Assembly (NCBI GenBank): GCA_024707265.1
Contig: JANQAB010000009.1
Location: forward strand, 868,001-932,000
Length of the DNA: 64,000 bases
Direction of reading: 5' to 3'
Source: Sporocytophaga sp.
GTDB taxonomy: Bacteria > Bacteroidota > Bacteroidia > Cytophagales > Cytophagaceae
Position 1 is the stretch's first letter, and the number at the start of each line of letters is the position of its first letter. The notes beneath the pieces were generated by a model. It saw only the letters and a list, made by a program, of their open reading frames with translations, made no database searches and was not told the DNA's origin. This document shows, piece by piece, positions 36,147 to 46,930 of the stretch. The translations under genes were made by a program, and so were the position numbers.

Positions 36147-38705
36147 TTAATATTTTACTATTTTCAAACTATAAGTTTTATCACTATGAACAATTTTGCA
36201 CATATATAGGCCAGCCTTCAATTCAGAGGTGTTCATGTTGATTTCATTATCCCTTTTTCCATAGTTACCGGTGAAGCTACTGATTTCAAGCCCTTGCTCG
36301 TTATAAATCTTAACAGTTACGGCTGCTTCTGTCTCAAGATTCACTTTTAAATTCAGTTTATCTGAAAATGGATTAGGAAAGGCAATATTATGATATAGAG
36401 TTGTATTTGTGGCATCCATAACATCGTTGCTTTCAAAGGAGCTTGCTGTTCTGAAACTTCCGCAACCTGCATCGTCTTTAAGCTTGTATATCCATGCTCC
36501 TCTAAAACCTTCAGGCCCGTTTATATCTCCATCAAATTGACCGGCTGTACCTGTTAGCAATATTCCTCCGTCAGGGGTTGTTTGTATGGTACGGAGAAAA
36601 TCTTCGTACGAAGAACCGTATGTACCATCCCAATTGATGTTTCCGTATTGAGCTGTTTGGAAGATCCAGTGGTCATAAAAAAGAAATTCAGGTCCATGGG
36701 GCTGTGTTGTAACATCTGTTTTGTCTCCTCTGGTTGCCACACCCACTAGGAGTCCCCCGCCTGGGGTATTTAATATCTCACCAGTAACGACAGCAGAAGC
36801 ATATACCCGTGAAAATGTTACATTCCCCAGACTATTTGCTTTAAATATCCAAAGTCCATCAAAACTGTATGGAGAAGTTATATCCCCGTCATCAGAACCA
36901 GTGGCGGTAGCCATAGTGAACCCTCCATTTGCGGCCGGTAATAAGCTTACCGTTGAATAAGAGAACTCATCGCTACTTCCGCCATATGCTTTAGCCCAGA
37001 TTTTATTTCCCGACTGATCTAACTTTGCGACAAAGCAATCCCGAACACCATGAAAATTGAGTACATCTCCATTGCTGGACTGGGTCAAGCCTCCAAAGAG
37101 ATATGTGCCATCAGCCATTATAAGGACATTGGTTAATGCTTCCCCCTTACTTCCTCCAAGAGATTTGGTCCATAGTTTAGATCCTGAGTTGTTCGTTTTA
37201 ACTATCCAGAAATCTTCGGCTCCTTTATGATCAGTTATGTCTCCTTTAGTTGAAATTGTGGTTCCAGCTGCAATATATCCACCATTAGGCACTGAACACA
37301 CCTTGACAAGTTTGTCATCATTTGCTCCCCCAAATGTTTTATTCCAAATCTTATTGCCAAATGCGTCGATTTCCAAGAGCCAATAATCGCTTGCTCCATT
37401 ATTTCCATCTGTCACATCTCCATTGTTAGAAAATGTGTTGCTTCCAATGAGATAATTATTTTCCGGAGTTACAATGATATCGATTAGTTCTTCATTTTTG
37501 CTACCTCCAAAAGTTTTATTCCATTGTTGATTGCCATTATTATCTACTTTCAAGATAAAAATATCATATTCTCCATTATTCCCATCGGTAATATCCCCAT
37601 CGCTCGACTTTGTAGTGCCTGCTATTATAATTCCTCCATCTACAGCCTGAGTCAGATATGAAATTTTGTCGTCCTGAGATCCTCCATAAATTCTCAACCA
37701 TAGTTGGTTGCCATCGATATCATATTTTATCAGCTCAATGTTTCCGTTATAATTTATACCGGCTATATAGCCATCATTAGTTATTAATGGTTTAATCGCT
37801 TGCTTGTTGGCGAGACCATGAGGCCATTTCACAATGAGCTGCCCTTTTTTTAGTATTGTTACTGGTGCTGGAGATCTATCTTGGCTTTTGCATCCTACTC
37901 TGTTTACAGCTTCTGCATAGTAAACTTTGTTATAGGTTAATGGTATCGTATTATAGGGACTGTTACTGTCTAATGCTATTCCTCCAGTGAGGTTCGAATA
38001 CCAGATGATGGCAGAGCCTGGAGATGAAGCGTAGATAGTTGCAGTTTCTCCACTGCATATGTAATCTCCTTTGCATACCGGAGCATCAGGAAAGTTAGAA
38101 ATGTTAACAGATACTGGTGTTCTGGGTGAGTTTGAGCATCATCATTTTATAGATTCTACATAATAAGTTTTTGATTGGGTAACAGAACTTAAATAGTATG
38201 AGCTTCCTGTGTGGACACACAGTCCCCCTGTTGGTTGGAGGTACCATTTAAATGTTACACCGGTAGGATTGGTTGCCTTTAAGGTAGCATTTTTACGATA
38301 GCCGCAAAGGTTGATTACTTTGGCAGATACAGTAGGTGAAGGTATTAAGATATAGGCATAGTGTACATTTACTCTCTGAACCTGAAGGCCAGTCCCTGTT
38401 TTAATCATTATTTGTGCTCGGTCAAAGGCTTGACTTGCTTTAAAGGTAACAATAGCAAGTTGTGAGTTAGGAAGGGGAAAGTTGGGGTCGGGTATCAATA
38501 ATTTTAAATTAACATTTGCAGAGGTAATAGCTATTTGGTCATTGTTATATGTGTTACCAATATAGGTTGCAACAAAAATATTTGAAATCAATGCAACATT
38601 TGAAATTTGACTTGAGAAGGAGATCAATATTCTGATACTATCTACAGCCTGTCCTGTAACAGGAAATCTGAGCTTCTGCTCTGTATTTCCTGGTTGAGGA
38701 GACAT
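36147..38705 (-). pseudogene. Repeat-rich T9SS cargo gene interrupted by two adjacent in-frame TGA codons and lacking a signal peptide
   Basis: One reading frame of 853 codons runs from 38705 to 36147 and is broken only by TGA TGA at 38144-38139. The 5' half (38145-38705) holds a cohesin-like beta region, then an Ig-like unit (LKATNPTGVTFKWYLQPTGG). After the stops comes another Ig-like unit (ICSGETATIYASSPGSAIIW), then about ten 'GGSxDDK..DGGxxIAGTTxSxDGDITDxNG..W..K.D' repeats of the SBBP/delta-60 type, and a type A sorting domain with FPNPFSDKLNLKVNLE. The start lacks a signal peptide and is preceded by stops, so the 5' end is also missing. Probably a pseudogene; sequence error at the TGAs cannot be excluded. 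Confidence 0.7.
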
Positions 38706-38996
38706 GTGTAATTGATTGCGTCAAACTTATATCTATTCTGATTTTAATGACGGAGAAATGTTTGGTTTTATTGACGTAATTATGGTGGGCCTAGTTGGCA
38801 TTAGTTTTTTTTGCTTATTGTAGAATGTTGGAAGTCAGCAGAATGAAATTTTTTTCTTGTATTTGGATTTACTTCTTATCTATCGGAGCTTTTTTTTCTA
38901 AAGTTAATCGCCATATTTAAATAATAAGAAATCAATTTTTAAATTCTCCAGACCTAAAAGAGAGAAAATTTTAGTGATGTTTTATAAAAAATAACA

Positions 38997-40115
38997 ATGA
39001 AGAAAGTATCTATAATCGCGCTCTTTTGTGTGATTGAGGTAGTTTGCCTTGCACAAAATTCAGGTTTTTATTATCAAGGTATTGCAAAGACAAAGGAAGG
39101 AGTTCCACTAACAAGCCAGACAATTTCTGTTTATATATCTATCCTAAGTGCTTCACCGGAAAAATTATTTTACAAGGAAAATCATTCTGTAAAAACGGAC
39201 GAAGCTGGACGGTTCACTTTTATAGTGGGAGAAGGTACTGCGCTACAAGGGCATTTCAATGATATAGACTGGAGTTTAAAAGAGAGCTGGCTTCAAACAG
39301 AAATAGACGCGGGCGTAGGAATTGAAGATATGGGCAAATCGCGAATATTGGCAGTGCCAGTAGCCAACTATGCAAAGACAGCATCCAAGGTTGAGTTTGA
39401 TTATGTAATAGGCTTAATGACGACTGGTCAGAACGGTTCTTTTGTAATGGCACAGGGTACAAGTAATTCTAGTCAATATGTTTATACTAATACTTATATG
39501 TATGATTATGAACCTGTAGAGTTTTCTATAGATGAGGTGCCAGTGGGACTGGCAGTTTCACCGGAAAAGTTTATTGTAAATCAGGAAAATACTTCTTCAA
39601 AACAGTTTTTAACAATGACTGCTGATAAGACTTTAAATATCGGTGATTATACAATCTCAATGACAGCCAAATCAAATTCTGGTAAGGTCAGGAAGAATGG
39701 ATTTGTAGTGAAAGTTATAGAAGATTCTATTAGCAAATATGTGGGTGGGAAATATAAGGTGGTAGATGTTTATGAGATTAATGGTGTTAAAAAAGAAACG
39801 ACATATACTGAAAAAATAATATTGGTAGACCATCAAACAATAAAATTTTCAGCTAATTTTGCCCTTAACGGACACTCTTTATTGTATAATGTTCCAGCTC
39901 AAATTGATAATAAACCGCACTGGAATCAGGCTTGGATAATTCCTCAATTTTCAAATCCGAGTCAAAGTAATCCCTATTATAGTATGATTGGAGGAACTAT
40001 TGTGAATAATTTAACCAGTTTTAAAGAGTTTGTAATGGAGTTGAATGTAGGGTACTTTTCGTCATCAAGTTATGTGACAGAAAATCATAAACTTACATTT
40101 ACTAGAATAGAATAG
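38997..40115 (+). CDS. Secreted 'YQG' domain protein, paralogue 1
   Basis: The product has 372 residues with a signal peptide ending at VCLAQ. The start FYYQGIAKTKEGVPLTSQ, with ISVYISILSASPEKLFYKE, GRFTFIVGEGT and SRILAVPVANYAKTA, is the N-terminal domain common to many Bacteroidota secreted proteins ('YQAVaRDxxGxPLxxxxVxxxxSIL' type, ending in 'VPYAxxA'). A middle beta region (EFSIDEVPVGLAVSPEKF) and a C-terminal domain starting ISKYVGGKYKVVDVYE, a lipocalin-like layout, follow. No T9SS sorting domain is present. Secretion is clear; the function is unknown. Confidence 0.7.
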   Translation: MKKVSIIALFCVIEVVCLAQNSGFYYQGIAKTKEGVPLTSQTISVYISILSASPEKLFYKENHSVKTDEAGRFTFIVGEGTALQGHFNDIDWSLKESWLQTEIDAGVGIEDMGKSRILAVPVANYAKTASKVEFDYVIGLMTTGQNGSFVMAQGTSNSSQYVYTNTYMYDYEPVEFSIDEVPVGLAVSPEKFIVNQENTSSKQFLTMTADKTLNIGDYTISMTAKSNSGKVRKNGFVVKVIEDSISKYVGGKYKVVDVYEINGVKKETTYTEKIILVDHQTIKFSANFALNGHSLLYNVPAQIDNKPHWNQAWIIPQFSNPSQSNPYYSMIGGTIVNNLTSFKEFVMELNVGYFSSSSYVTENHKLTFTRIE

Positions 40116-40160
40116 TTTTAGGCGAGATAAAATAAGATGAGTTTTATAAAATATCATATT

Positions 40161-40640
40161 ATGAAATATACTTTTGTTTTCATTCTTGTATTGTTTGTTA
40201 TTGTACAAGCGAAAAGTCAATATAAAGAGCAGATAGTAAGTTCCTCAGGCGGTTCGTCAGTTTCAAATAATTATGCTTTAACCTTTACGCTTGGTGAGCC
40301 GGTTGTCATGACTTCAGTGTCTGACTCTTATAAATTATCAATAGGTTTTATAGGTAAAGAATTAGAAGCAGATGTAATAACTTCTCTAGATATGAATAAG
40401 GAGCTAAGTGTTACCGTTTATCCTAATCCATTTACAGAAGAATTTCATATAATGTTAGATGACTTATCCGGTTATGAAATAAATATTTATAACTGTCAAG
40501 GGAAATTTGTTGGTTCTTTAGATAGAGGCCAGGATAAAATAGGTGGGTTTAATCCTGTAATACCTGCAGGCTGCTTTTATCTGGAGTTAATTAAAAAAAC
40601 TACATCTGAAAGAAGTTTTGAGAAAATAATCAAACTATAA
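40161..40640 (+). CDS. Small T9SS sorting-domain protein
   Basis: About 159 residues from MKYTFVFILVLFVIVQA; an upstream start at 40137 adds eight residues before the signal peptide. A short stretch (EQIVSSSGGSSVSNNYALTF, TLGEPVVMTS) of the kind found ahead of many sorting domains is followed by the sorting domain itself (TVYPNPFTEEFHIML, YEINIYNCQGKFV, ERSFEKIIKL). There is little room for another domain, so it looks like a minimal cargo protein. It lies between two 'YQG' paralogues and only 2 bp before the second. Confidence 0.8.
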   Translation: MKYTFVFILVLFVIVQAKSQYKEQIVSSSGGSSVSNNYALTFTLGEPVVMTSVSDSYKLSIGFIGKELEADVITSLDMNKELSVTVYPNPFTEEFHIMLDDLSGYEINIYNCQGKFVGSLDRGQDKIGGFNPVIPAGCFYLELIKKTTSERSFEKIIKL

Positions 40641-40642
40641 GA

Positions 40643-41734
40643 ATGAAAAGAATTTTTATAATGGTATGCTTTAGCATGCTACAATTATTGGGCTATACGC
40701 AAAGTAGCGGGTTTTACTATCAAGGTGTAGCAAAGAAAATTGATGGCAATCCTGTTTCAAATACAAATGTATCAATCTATATCTCAATTTTATCTACTTC
40801 TCCCGATAAATTTTTTTATAAAGAAAATCATTTTATTAAAACAGACGATGTAGGAAGGTTTTCTCTGGTAGTAGGTGAAGGAGTTGTTCAGCAAGGAGAA
40901 TTTAGTGAGATAGACTGGAAAAGTAAGGAGATTTGGATTCAGTCAGAAATAGATGCTGGTAACGGATTGGAAGATATGGGGAAATCAAGAATATTGCCAG
41001 TACCCATTGCAAGTAGGGCATTGATTGCAGACCAGGTATTAAAAACTCCATATGACTATACTGCTGGAGCAGGTGTAGCATCTCCATACATTGCTCAGGG
41101 CGCTAAAAGTCTAAAAATTAATCCTTTTGTCAGCTCATATATGTATGATCATGAGACTGTCGATTTTTTAATTGACAACCAAATTGATGGAGTGACTATT
41201 AGTCCTACAAGCTTTTCTCACAAGTCGGGTATGCCTGCTCTTGAGATAACTATGAGTATTAATAAGGAGCTGAATCCTGGAAAATATGAGTTCTCTGGAA
41301 CTACAAAGGCTGAATCAGGAAAGGTTAGAAGCTTCAAATCAGCTATCATAATTGTTGAAGATACTATAGGGAAATTGTTTACTGGTAAATGGAGAGTCAC
41401 TGATACCTATAATGGAAAAGACACTGTATATATCGAAGAGATTAAATTGGTTGGATATAATAAGTTACAATTTACTAATAATGATGTTAAAAGAAATGGC
41501 CATGCTTTGCTTAATAATAAAGTAATGGATGTGTCATGGAGTTTTGGTGCGCAAATTAATATATTAAATATTCAAGGTGGTCAGGGTATACCTTCAAGTC
41601 CTATGCCTTATTTTTATGGGGCAGATCAAATAAATATAGATTTTTCAGAATTCAAAATAAGATGTGGTATACATGTTACTCAGCCAATGGGTGAGTCAGA
41701 GTCTCATGTATTTTTCTTTACAAGAATTCAGTAA
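40643..41734 (+). CDS. Secreted 'YQG' domain protein, paralogue 2
   Basis: The product has 363 residues with a signal peptide ending at GYTQ. It follows paralogue 1 throughout: FYYQGVAKKIDGNPVSN, YISILSTSPDKFFYKENH, GKSRILPVPIASRA, YMYDHETVDFLIDNQ, GKWRVTDTYNGKDT and the close VFFFTRIQ. The shared C-terminal half contains GHALLNN against GHSLLYN. The two are about 40% identical by eye. Its start, 2 bp after the sorting-domain gene, indicates a common transcript. The function is unknown. Confidence 0.7.
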   Translation: MKRIFIMVCFSMLQLLGYTQSSGFYYQGVAKKIDGNPVSNTNVSIYISILSTSPDKFFYKENHFIKTDDVGRFSLVVGEGVVQQGEFSEIDWKSKEIWIQSEIDAGNGLEDMGKSRILPVPIASRALIADQVLKTPYDYTAGAGVASPYIAQGAKSLKINPFVSSYMYDHETVDFLIDNQIDGVTISPTSFSHKSGMPALEITMSINKELNPGKYEFSGTTKAESGKVRSFKSAIIIVEDTIGKLFTGKWRVTDTYNGKDTVYIEEIKLVGYNKLQFTNNDVKRNGHALLNNKVMDVSWSFGAQINILNIQGGQGIPSSPMPYFYGADQINIDFSEFKIRCGIHVTQPMGESESHVFFFTRIQ

Positions 41735-42254
41735 GTCGTCTGAGTATAAGGTGATGTTTGCAATGGAGTTAAATTTTAATAACCAATAATAATATTTTTA
41801 ATGGCCAGTTCTTTTGAAGTATCCACAAAGTGAATAGCTATTTGGGTACTTCAGTTACGAACTGTTTTTTTGTTTGTCGTTAGTATTGGTTAATACCAGC
41901 TGTCGAGCGGTCAATGTCGTTAAGTTAAGGAGTAAATCTGCTGCCCCGTAGTTATTCCTGAAATTGCAGTCACACGATTGTGGTGTGTGAAATTTATGAT
42001 AATGAGATATATGAGGTTGTTATAGTTTTATTGTATAAAACGCCTTCGCATTTGTGATGCAAGAGATTAAGAGTAGCCGGTTTTTCTAAAACTGGCTATT
42101 ATATTTATGAATAATTATAAGGATTAAATGGTAGTGTTGTAGAGTGTAGTTCAGTAGGGCATGAGTTTTGAAAACGCGACCAGCTACTTAATGAAATAAA
42201 GAAGTATAGCGCAGTGAGTAATGTGTTCAGAAAATTCGCCTATAGTTCTTGCCT
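41735..42254. other. Intergenic region, one weak hairpin
   Basis: A 520-bp gap between converging transcription units. At 42073-42099 TAGCCGGTTTT pairs imperfectly with AAAACTGGCTA, a possible terminator. No gene, repeat or transposase remnant could be supported. Confidence 0.4.
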
Positions 42255-43146
42255 TCACCCCCTCGTCGGCGCAATTCCATATTCTCTCTTATATGCAGTA
42301 GAAAAGTGCGAAAGACTAATAAACCCAAGGTCTAAATAGATATCGGAAACTTTCTTGCCTTCTTTTAACAGTTGCTGTGCATATTCAAGCCTCTTTTTTA
42401 TGATCCATCTTTGTGGTGAGAATTCACTGATCTTTCTGAAGTCTCTTTTAAAGGTAGCAACACTGCGGCCTGTATACAATGCAATTTCCTTTATGGAAAG
42501 ATCATACATGAAATTATTATTCATGAAGTCAAGAATGTCGATTTTCCAAGGCTCTGCAAAGTCAAATATAGTAGGGGCAACACGCTTATCTGAACATAGT
42601 AGTATATGTAGAGCTTCGGTAAGTTTTAATTCCATTATCTCATCAGGTGGTTGTTTGGCTGAATTGATGTATGGAATTAAAGAGAGAAACAAACTTTCTA
42701 CGTCAACTCCTGAAGGGATTGTCAGAAAACTATCTTTAAGGCCCGCATTAGTTTCTGAGAGAATGGCTCTATTTATTTGCTGATAAAATCGTATCAGGAA
42801 ATTTCTGTTCAGTACCAGAAGTGCAATCTGTATCTTATCGTCTTTCCCTTTTTTGATCAAAAACCTGATACGATGATTCCGCCTTATGAACACAGTACTT
42901 TGAGATCCTGCAATAAGGTTTTTGTCACCTTCCTGAATCCATAATTCTCCCGAATAGACGTAGGCCAGAATGTGATCTTTTTTGGATATGAGGCATGCAG
43001 GAGAGAGGGTTTGTAAGGTAGTATACAGCCTCTCTCTCATTATGCCTGAGTAAAAAATCTTCCTTTTTTGATGGTTTTAACATTCTGTTAGGCTCTTTAC
43101 CTAAACATACTACAAAATCTAAAATAACCTTTGGTAGGTTATCCAA
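42255..43146 (-). CDS. AraC family transcriptional regulator (apparent frameshift)
   Basis: Dropping one base from the A6 run at 43052-43057 joins MDNLPKVILDFVVCLGKEP to the main frame (KKEDFYSGIMRERLYTTLQ), giving 296 residues, typical of AraC regulators. The N-terminal cupin-like sensor has SKKDHILAYVYSGELWIQEG and the C-terminal pair of helix-turn-helices reads LSIKEIALYTGRSVATFKRDF and VSDIYLDLGFISLSHFSTAYK (as adjoining motifs), ending with the family's GIAPTRG. It lies 35 bp downstream of an NmrA-like gene on the same strand, so it may regulate that gene. Confidence 0.85.
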
Positions 43147-43181
43147 TTTGTTCTGTTGATGTATCTACTGTCAGTGATGGT

Positions 43182-44087
43182 TTATATTGAGCTTTTGTTT
43201 TCTCTGATCCATTGGTCAAAAGGTTTTAATGGAATACCGTAAGATATGGTTTCATTCAGATCAAATCCGAATCCGGGAACTTCATTCATCCAGTGATGTG
43301 ATTGAGCGGTGCCTTCCCAAAGTCCCCGTTTTACCCCTTCTTCCACGGTCACTTCTTCATAGACAATTGTTCTTCCCAGCTGTTCGCTTAATTGAGCTGC
43401 AACCTGATCCATTGAAAGTTCTTCTGAGGCGATGTTAATGTCTTTTGCCTGAAATTTTACCGGGTTTTCAAATCCTCCCCTTGCAAACTTAGCGGTGTCT
43501 TCCCCACAGTTCAGTTTTATAAGTGTTTCCGGATGTAATACACCAAAGAGCTTTCCCTGTTTTATTTCAGGAGCCATATATTTTGATAGAGGTTCAGCAA
43601 AATTTTCCATGAAAAAACTTGGATGTAAGATAGTCCAATATTGAAATCCTCCCTGCCGAATATACTCCTCCACTTCGTATTTAATTTCCCAAAGCTGAGA
43701 AAGTAATGGAGATTTGTTCCATCTTGGGAAGATATTAGTGCCTATCACAGAAGTGTGTATGATTTGTTGGATGCCTGTCTCTCGTGCTACCTGAACCATG
43801 TTAAAAGCATTACGAAGTTCTGTTGAAGTGTCATTAGGGTCTGTATATTGTGCGGAAAAAATAGCAGTAATGTCTTTCATGGCAGAAGCAAGTGTGGTCT
43901 GCTCTCCAAGATCGGCTTGTACAACTTCTGCTCCTAGTTGTTCTAGTCGTTTTGCTGCCGGTGATTCCGGGTTTCTTGATAGAACCCTGACTCGATGCCT
44001 GTGTTTCAGAAGCTCTCTTGCAACATTACCTCCCTGAGTTCCTGTGCCACCAATAACAAGTATGTATGGAGTTGATTTTTCAGTCAT
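43182..44087 (-). CDS. NmrA family NAD(P)-binding protein
   Basis: The product has 301 residues. It starts with a Rossmann motif ILVIGGTGTQGGNVARELL, then RVRVLSRNPES, VVQADLGEQTTL and HTSVIGTN, the pattern of NmrA-like atypical short-chain dehydrogenases. The catalytic Tyr-x-x-x-Lys is not clear, as in regulatory NmrA members (HSCARG-type), which sense NADP(H) rather than catalyse. It is in an apparent operon with the AraC regulator. Confidence 0.87.
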   Translation of the reverse strand: MTEKSTPYILVIGGTGTQGGNVARELLKHRHRVRVLSRNPESPAAKRLEQLGAEVVQADLGEQTTLASAMKDITAIFSAQYTDPNDTSTELRNAFNMVQVARETGIQQIIHTSVIGTNIFPRWNKSPLLSQLWEIKYEVEEYIRQGGFQYWTILHPSFFMENFAEPLSKYMAPEIKQGKLFGVLHPETLIKLNCGEDTAKFARGGFENPVKFQAKDINIASEELSMDQVAAQLSEQLGRTIVYEEVTVEEGVKRGLWEGTAQSHHWMNEVPGFGFDLNETISYGIPLKPFDQWIRENKSSI

Positions 44088-44668
44088 ATCTATTATTTAT
44101 TTTAAATGTTAATAATTTTTCTGGTTTGCTCATGCAAAGTTAAAAGATCCGATATCAGGAAGGTTTTCTGTAAGGTTCTTTCTACTTTATTCGGAAGCTC
44201 ATGCCCTTGATTTCGGCATAAGTTTATCGATGTTTTTGAAAGGGGAATTGGTTTCTATATAGAATATGACAGAAAACCTTGTCCATATAAAAGGATAAGC
44301 TGGTTCAGGAGGGTCTTGTTGATACTATTCGGACTTTTCTGTTCAGCTTTAGTTTTATCTATGGAATCCAAGTTTTGTTTTATGTCTAATAACTGCTTTT
44401 AATATGAAGAAATAACCATGGACCTATATGCAACATTATGGCCATAGATTTCAATCTTATATGTTCTTCTTTCGGATTTTACTTCAGGTTTATTTTTTAT
44501 GAATTTTTTTATTAATATTATGGCAGTTATCTGGAGGCTAAAATTTTTGAGGTAATATTGTAGATCCTGTATAACCAAAGTTTGATCACAACGTAGTACT
44601 TTTTCTGTACAAACTTTTTATTACGCGTTTTATAAGAAAATTTTTATAAACTAAAATCAATCACAATT
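44088..44668. other. Long intergenic region with no recognisable gene
   Basis: A 581-bp AT-rich stretch upstream of two divergent starts. No tRNA, strong hairpin or credible reading frame was seen. It may hold extended control regions for the NmrA operon and the secreted protein at 44669. Confidence 0.35.
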
Positions 44669-46330
44669 ATGAAGAAAATTATGGCGACAATTTTTGTCGG
44701 ACTAATGTTTTTTAGTGCTTTTGCGCAAGTTAAAGTAGTTGAGGGGCCAGAACTTAATAACGAAGAAGAGAACAAAATGAACCGGATGATAAATGGAGAA
44801 AACGGAGAGTTTTATTCATATCGCATTCGTACCAAAGGAAAGGGAACTAGTTTTTTTATAGAGAAGTTTGAGAAATCCTCTCTTAAAGCAATATTTTCCA
44901 AAGAAGTGCCGGTTCCTACTGAGAATACCAAAATTCTTGATGTGAGATATGCAGCAGGTAAGGTATATGTTATTTACCGTACCTATATTAAGGAGTCAGA
45001 AACAATGACCCTTAACTATGAAACCGTTTCTTCTGCAGGTGTAGTGTCAACATCCGGCAAAGAATTTTTTTCCAGAAAAACAGATCGCTATGAGTTTATC
45101 GATTTTGATATAACAAATAATAGCAGCAACACTAAGATTGCAATAAAAACGACTTATAAAGCAAGCAAAGATGATCAGTATAAAACGGATTTCGTCCTTT
45201 TTGATGCGGTAACACAAAAGATCGCATGGACGAAAACTGTCCCTAAATATTTAAAAAGAAGTAATCCGTGGTTTGTATGGAGTTTTAAAGCAGTTGAATC
45301 GACAGGTTTTCTTGGTTTTATACTTAATGAAAATGATGATATCTACTACGCTTTCAATGAAAAATTGAAAAAGGACGACAAAAAAGACGAACGTTATAAT
45401 GCTGCAGTTGAGATTTTAAAATCTGAAAGCAAAACCCCTGTTACTGTTAAACTTGATTTGAATCCTGAATATTTGGTTTATGATATTAAGTTTTCAATGA
45501 ACAAACAGAACAACCTTGTTATAGCAGGATTCTTTAAGGATATAATTGAAAGAAAAGGAAGGGATCTTGTTGATGTCGGAGTGTTTAGCTATAAAATTAA
45601 CTACGAGACTGCTGCTGTTCTTGGTAAATCTGTGAAAATATTTGATGATAAGATTCTTGCTGCATTAGAATCTAATCAGAAAAGAGCAAGAAACATGATT
45701 TACAAAGCAGACTATTTATTGCCAAATGGTGATGATTTCTATCTGGTAGGTGAGCAGTATACTGTAGCTGTGGGAAGTAAACAAGGAGGCACAATAGGTA
45801 CAATAAGTAATGTGGTTGCGTTATCTTCAGGAGCGAACCCTTTTTATGTAGGTAAGGTGTTTATCTATGAATACATGGATGTCATTGTTGGAAAAATTAA
45901 TGCAAAAGGAGATTTTGAATGGATTGCAAATTCACCTTTAAGAAATGGAACAACTACAACTGATAACCCTCACGTTTTTAAGCAATACATTGCGACCACT
46001 TCTTCAAAAGGTGTATATCTGTTCTATAACACACATGTTAAAAACGCTGCGAGACTTGCTAAAGCGGACTATGAGCCAAAAGATCTTAAAACTTCTGTGT
46101 ATATCCATGGAACAAACTTTGTTTACTCAAAAATTACTCCTGATGGAAAAGTGGTTCATGATATTGCCTTTAAGAATGAAACATATTGTTTTGCGCCTAT
46201 CCAGGAAAGAAACATCAAGTTCTTGCCTCCTGAAGATGCTGAAATTTTTGTAGGTGGCGGTGCCGATGAAATTTTTATTTATTTGGAAGATAGAGGTAAG
46301 GGAAGATTTTGTAAAGTTGATATGAAGTAA
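44669..46330 (+). CDS. Large secreted protein, unknown
   Basis: The product has 553 residues with a signal peptide ending at SAFAQ. The mature part is rich in short beta strands that recur with 'LVxAGFFKD', 'FYLVGEQYT' and 'FVYSKITPDGKV', a layout resembling a propeller of irregular blades; this is inference. Long Lys/Asp-rich loops are present. No sorting domain or lipobox is visible, so it is probably periplasmic or released. A terminator follows 34 bp later, giving a single-gene unit. I do not recognise the family. Confidence 0.7.
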   Translation: MKKIMATIFVGLMFFSAFAQVKVVEGPELNNEEENKMNRMINGENGEFYSYRIRTKGKGTSFFIEKFEKSSLKAIFSKEVPVPTENTKILDVRYAAGKVYVIYRTYIKESETMTLNYETVSSAGVVSTSGKEFFSRKTDRYEFIDFDITNNSSNTKIAIKTTYKASKDDQYKTDFVLFDAVTQKIAWTKTVPKYLKRSNPWFVWSFKAVESTGFLGFILNENDDIYYAFNEKLKKDDKKDERYNAAVEILKSESKTPVTVKLDLNPEYLVYDIKFSMNKQNNLVIAGFFKDIIERKGRDLVDVGVFSYKINYETAAVLGKSVKIFDDKILAALESNQKRARNMIYKADYLLPNGDDFYLVGEQYTVAVGSKQGGTIGTISNVVALSSGANPFYVGKVFIYEYMDVIVGKINAKGDFEWIANSPLRNGTTTTDNPHVFKQYIATTSSKGVYLFYNTHVKNAARLAKADYEPKDLKTSVYIHGTNFVYSKITPDGKVVHDIAFKNETYCFAPIQERNIKFLPPEDAEIFVGGGADEIFIYLEDRGKGRFCKVDMK

Positions 46331-46363
46331 TTATAAAGTACTTATAACGTACTTATAATTTTG

Positions 46364-46400
46364 AACGCAGTCATATCTAAAGGAAGTGGCTGCGTTTTTT
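46364..46400 (+). terminator. Intrinsic terminator
   Basis: AACGCAG pairs with CTGCGTT around a loop and is followed by T6, downstream of the secreted-protein gene. An AC/GT-rich short repeat (TACTTATAA twice) precedes it. Confidence 0.75.
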
Positions 46401-46930
46401 GCTTTGTATTGTTACTTGGTAAAAGTACTCTTTCCTTAATGATTGCCGTTGGTAGCGAAGGGTGAATGGTAATTTTTATCTTTGCGTTTATATAGAATGC
46501 TAATGCTTTTGATTGCATTAATAATCTTTTTGACTGATATTAGTTTAACAGAGTTATATCTATAAAAAAGAATTCTGCGACTTTAATCTAACAGGTTGAT
46601 GACATGAGACTTGCAGAAGTTCCAACTGAAGGAGCTAAAACACTTTTTAACTTAACTAACAAAGTGTTAAATGAGAAATATTTTAGAATCCCAAATATAA
46701 TGTGATCACACTTTTGGTTAATTTAGGGGGGATATAATATTTGTTATGATATTAAGTTGATTTTTGAACAACTTTCCTTTTTCGCTGACTAATATAAAAT
46801 TATGTATCTTTGAAGAATAAGAATAATGTTAATTCCGTTTTTTTGCTTAAAGTGTTTGATTTTATTATAACTCTAATAGAGAAAAGCAATTTTATCAAAT
46901 AGATGGTCATTTCATTTTTGGAGTAAGTTT
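46401..46930. other. Intergenic region with no recognisable gene
   Basis: A 530-bp AT-rich gap upstream of the acyltransferase gene. No gene, RNA or strong repeat is seen. Confidence 0.35.

Noticed and set aside
35990..36241. Possible 83-residue gene after the third repeat
   Set aside because: It overlaps the end of the repeat-protein gene on the other strand and has no recognisable domain or start context.
38139..38144. Selenocysteine or TGA-as-tryptophan recoding at the double TGA
   Set aside because: No SECIS-like hairpin is apparent, other genes end with TGA normally, and the aligned Ig-like position is not a Cys or Trp site.
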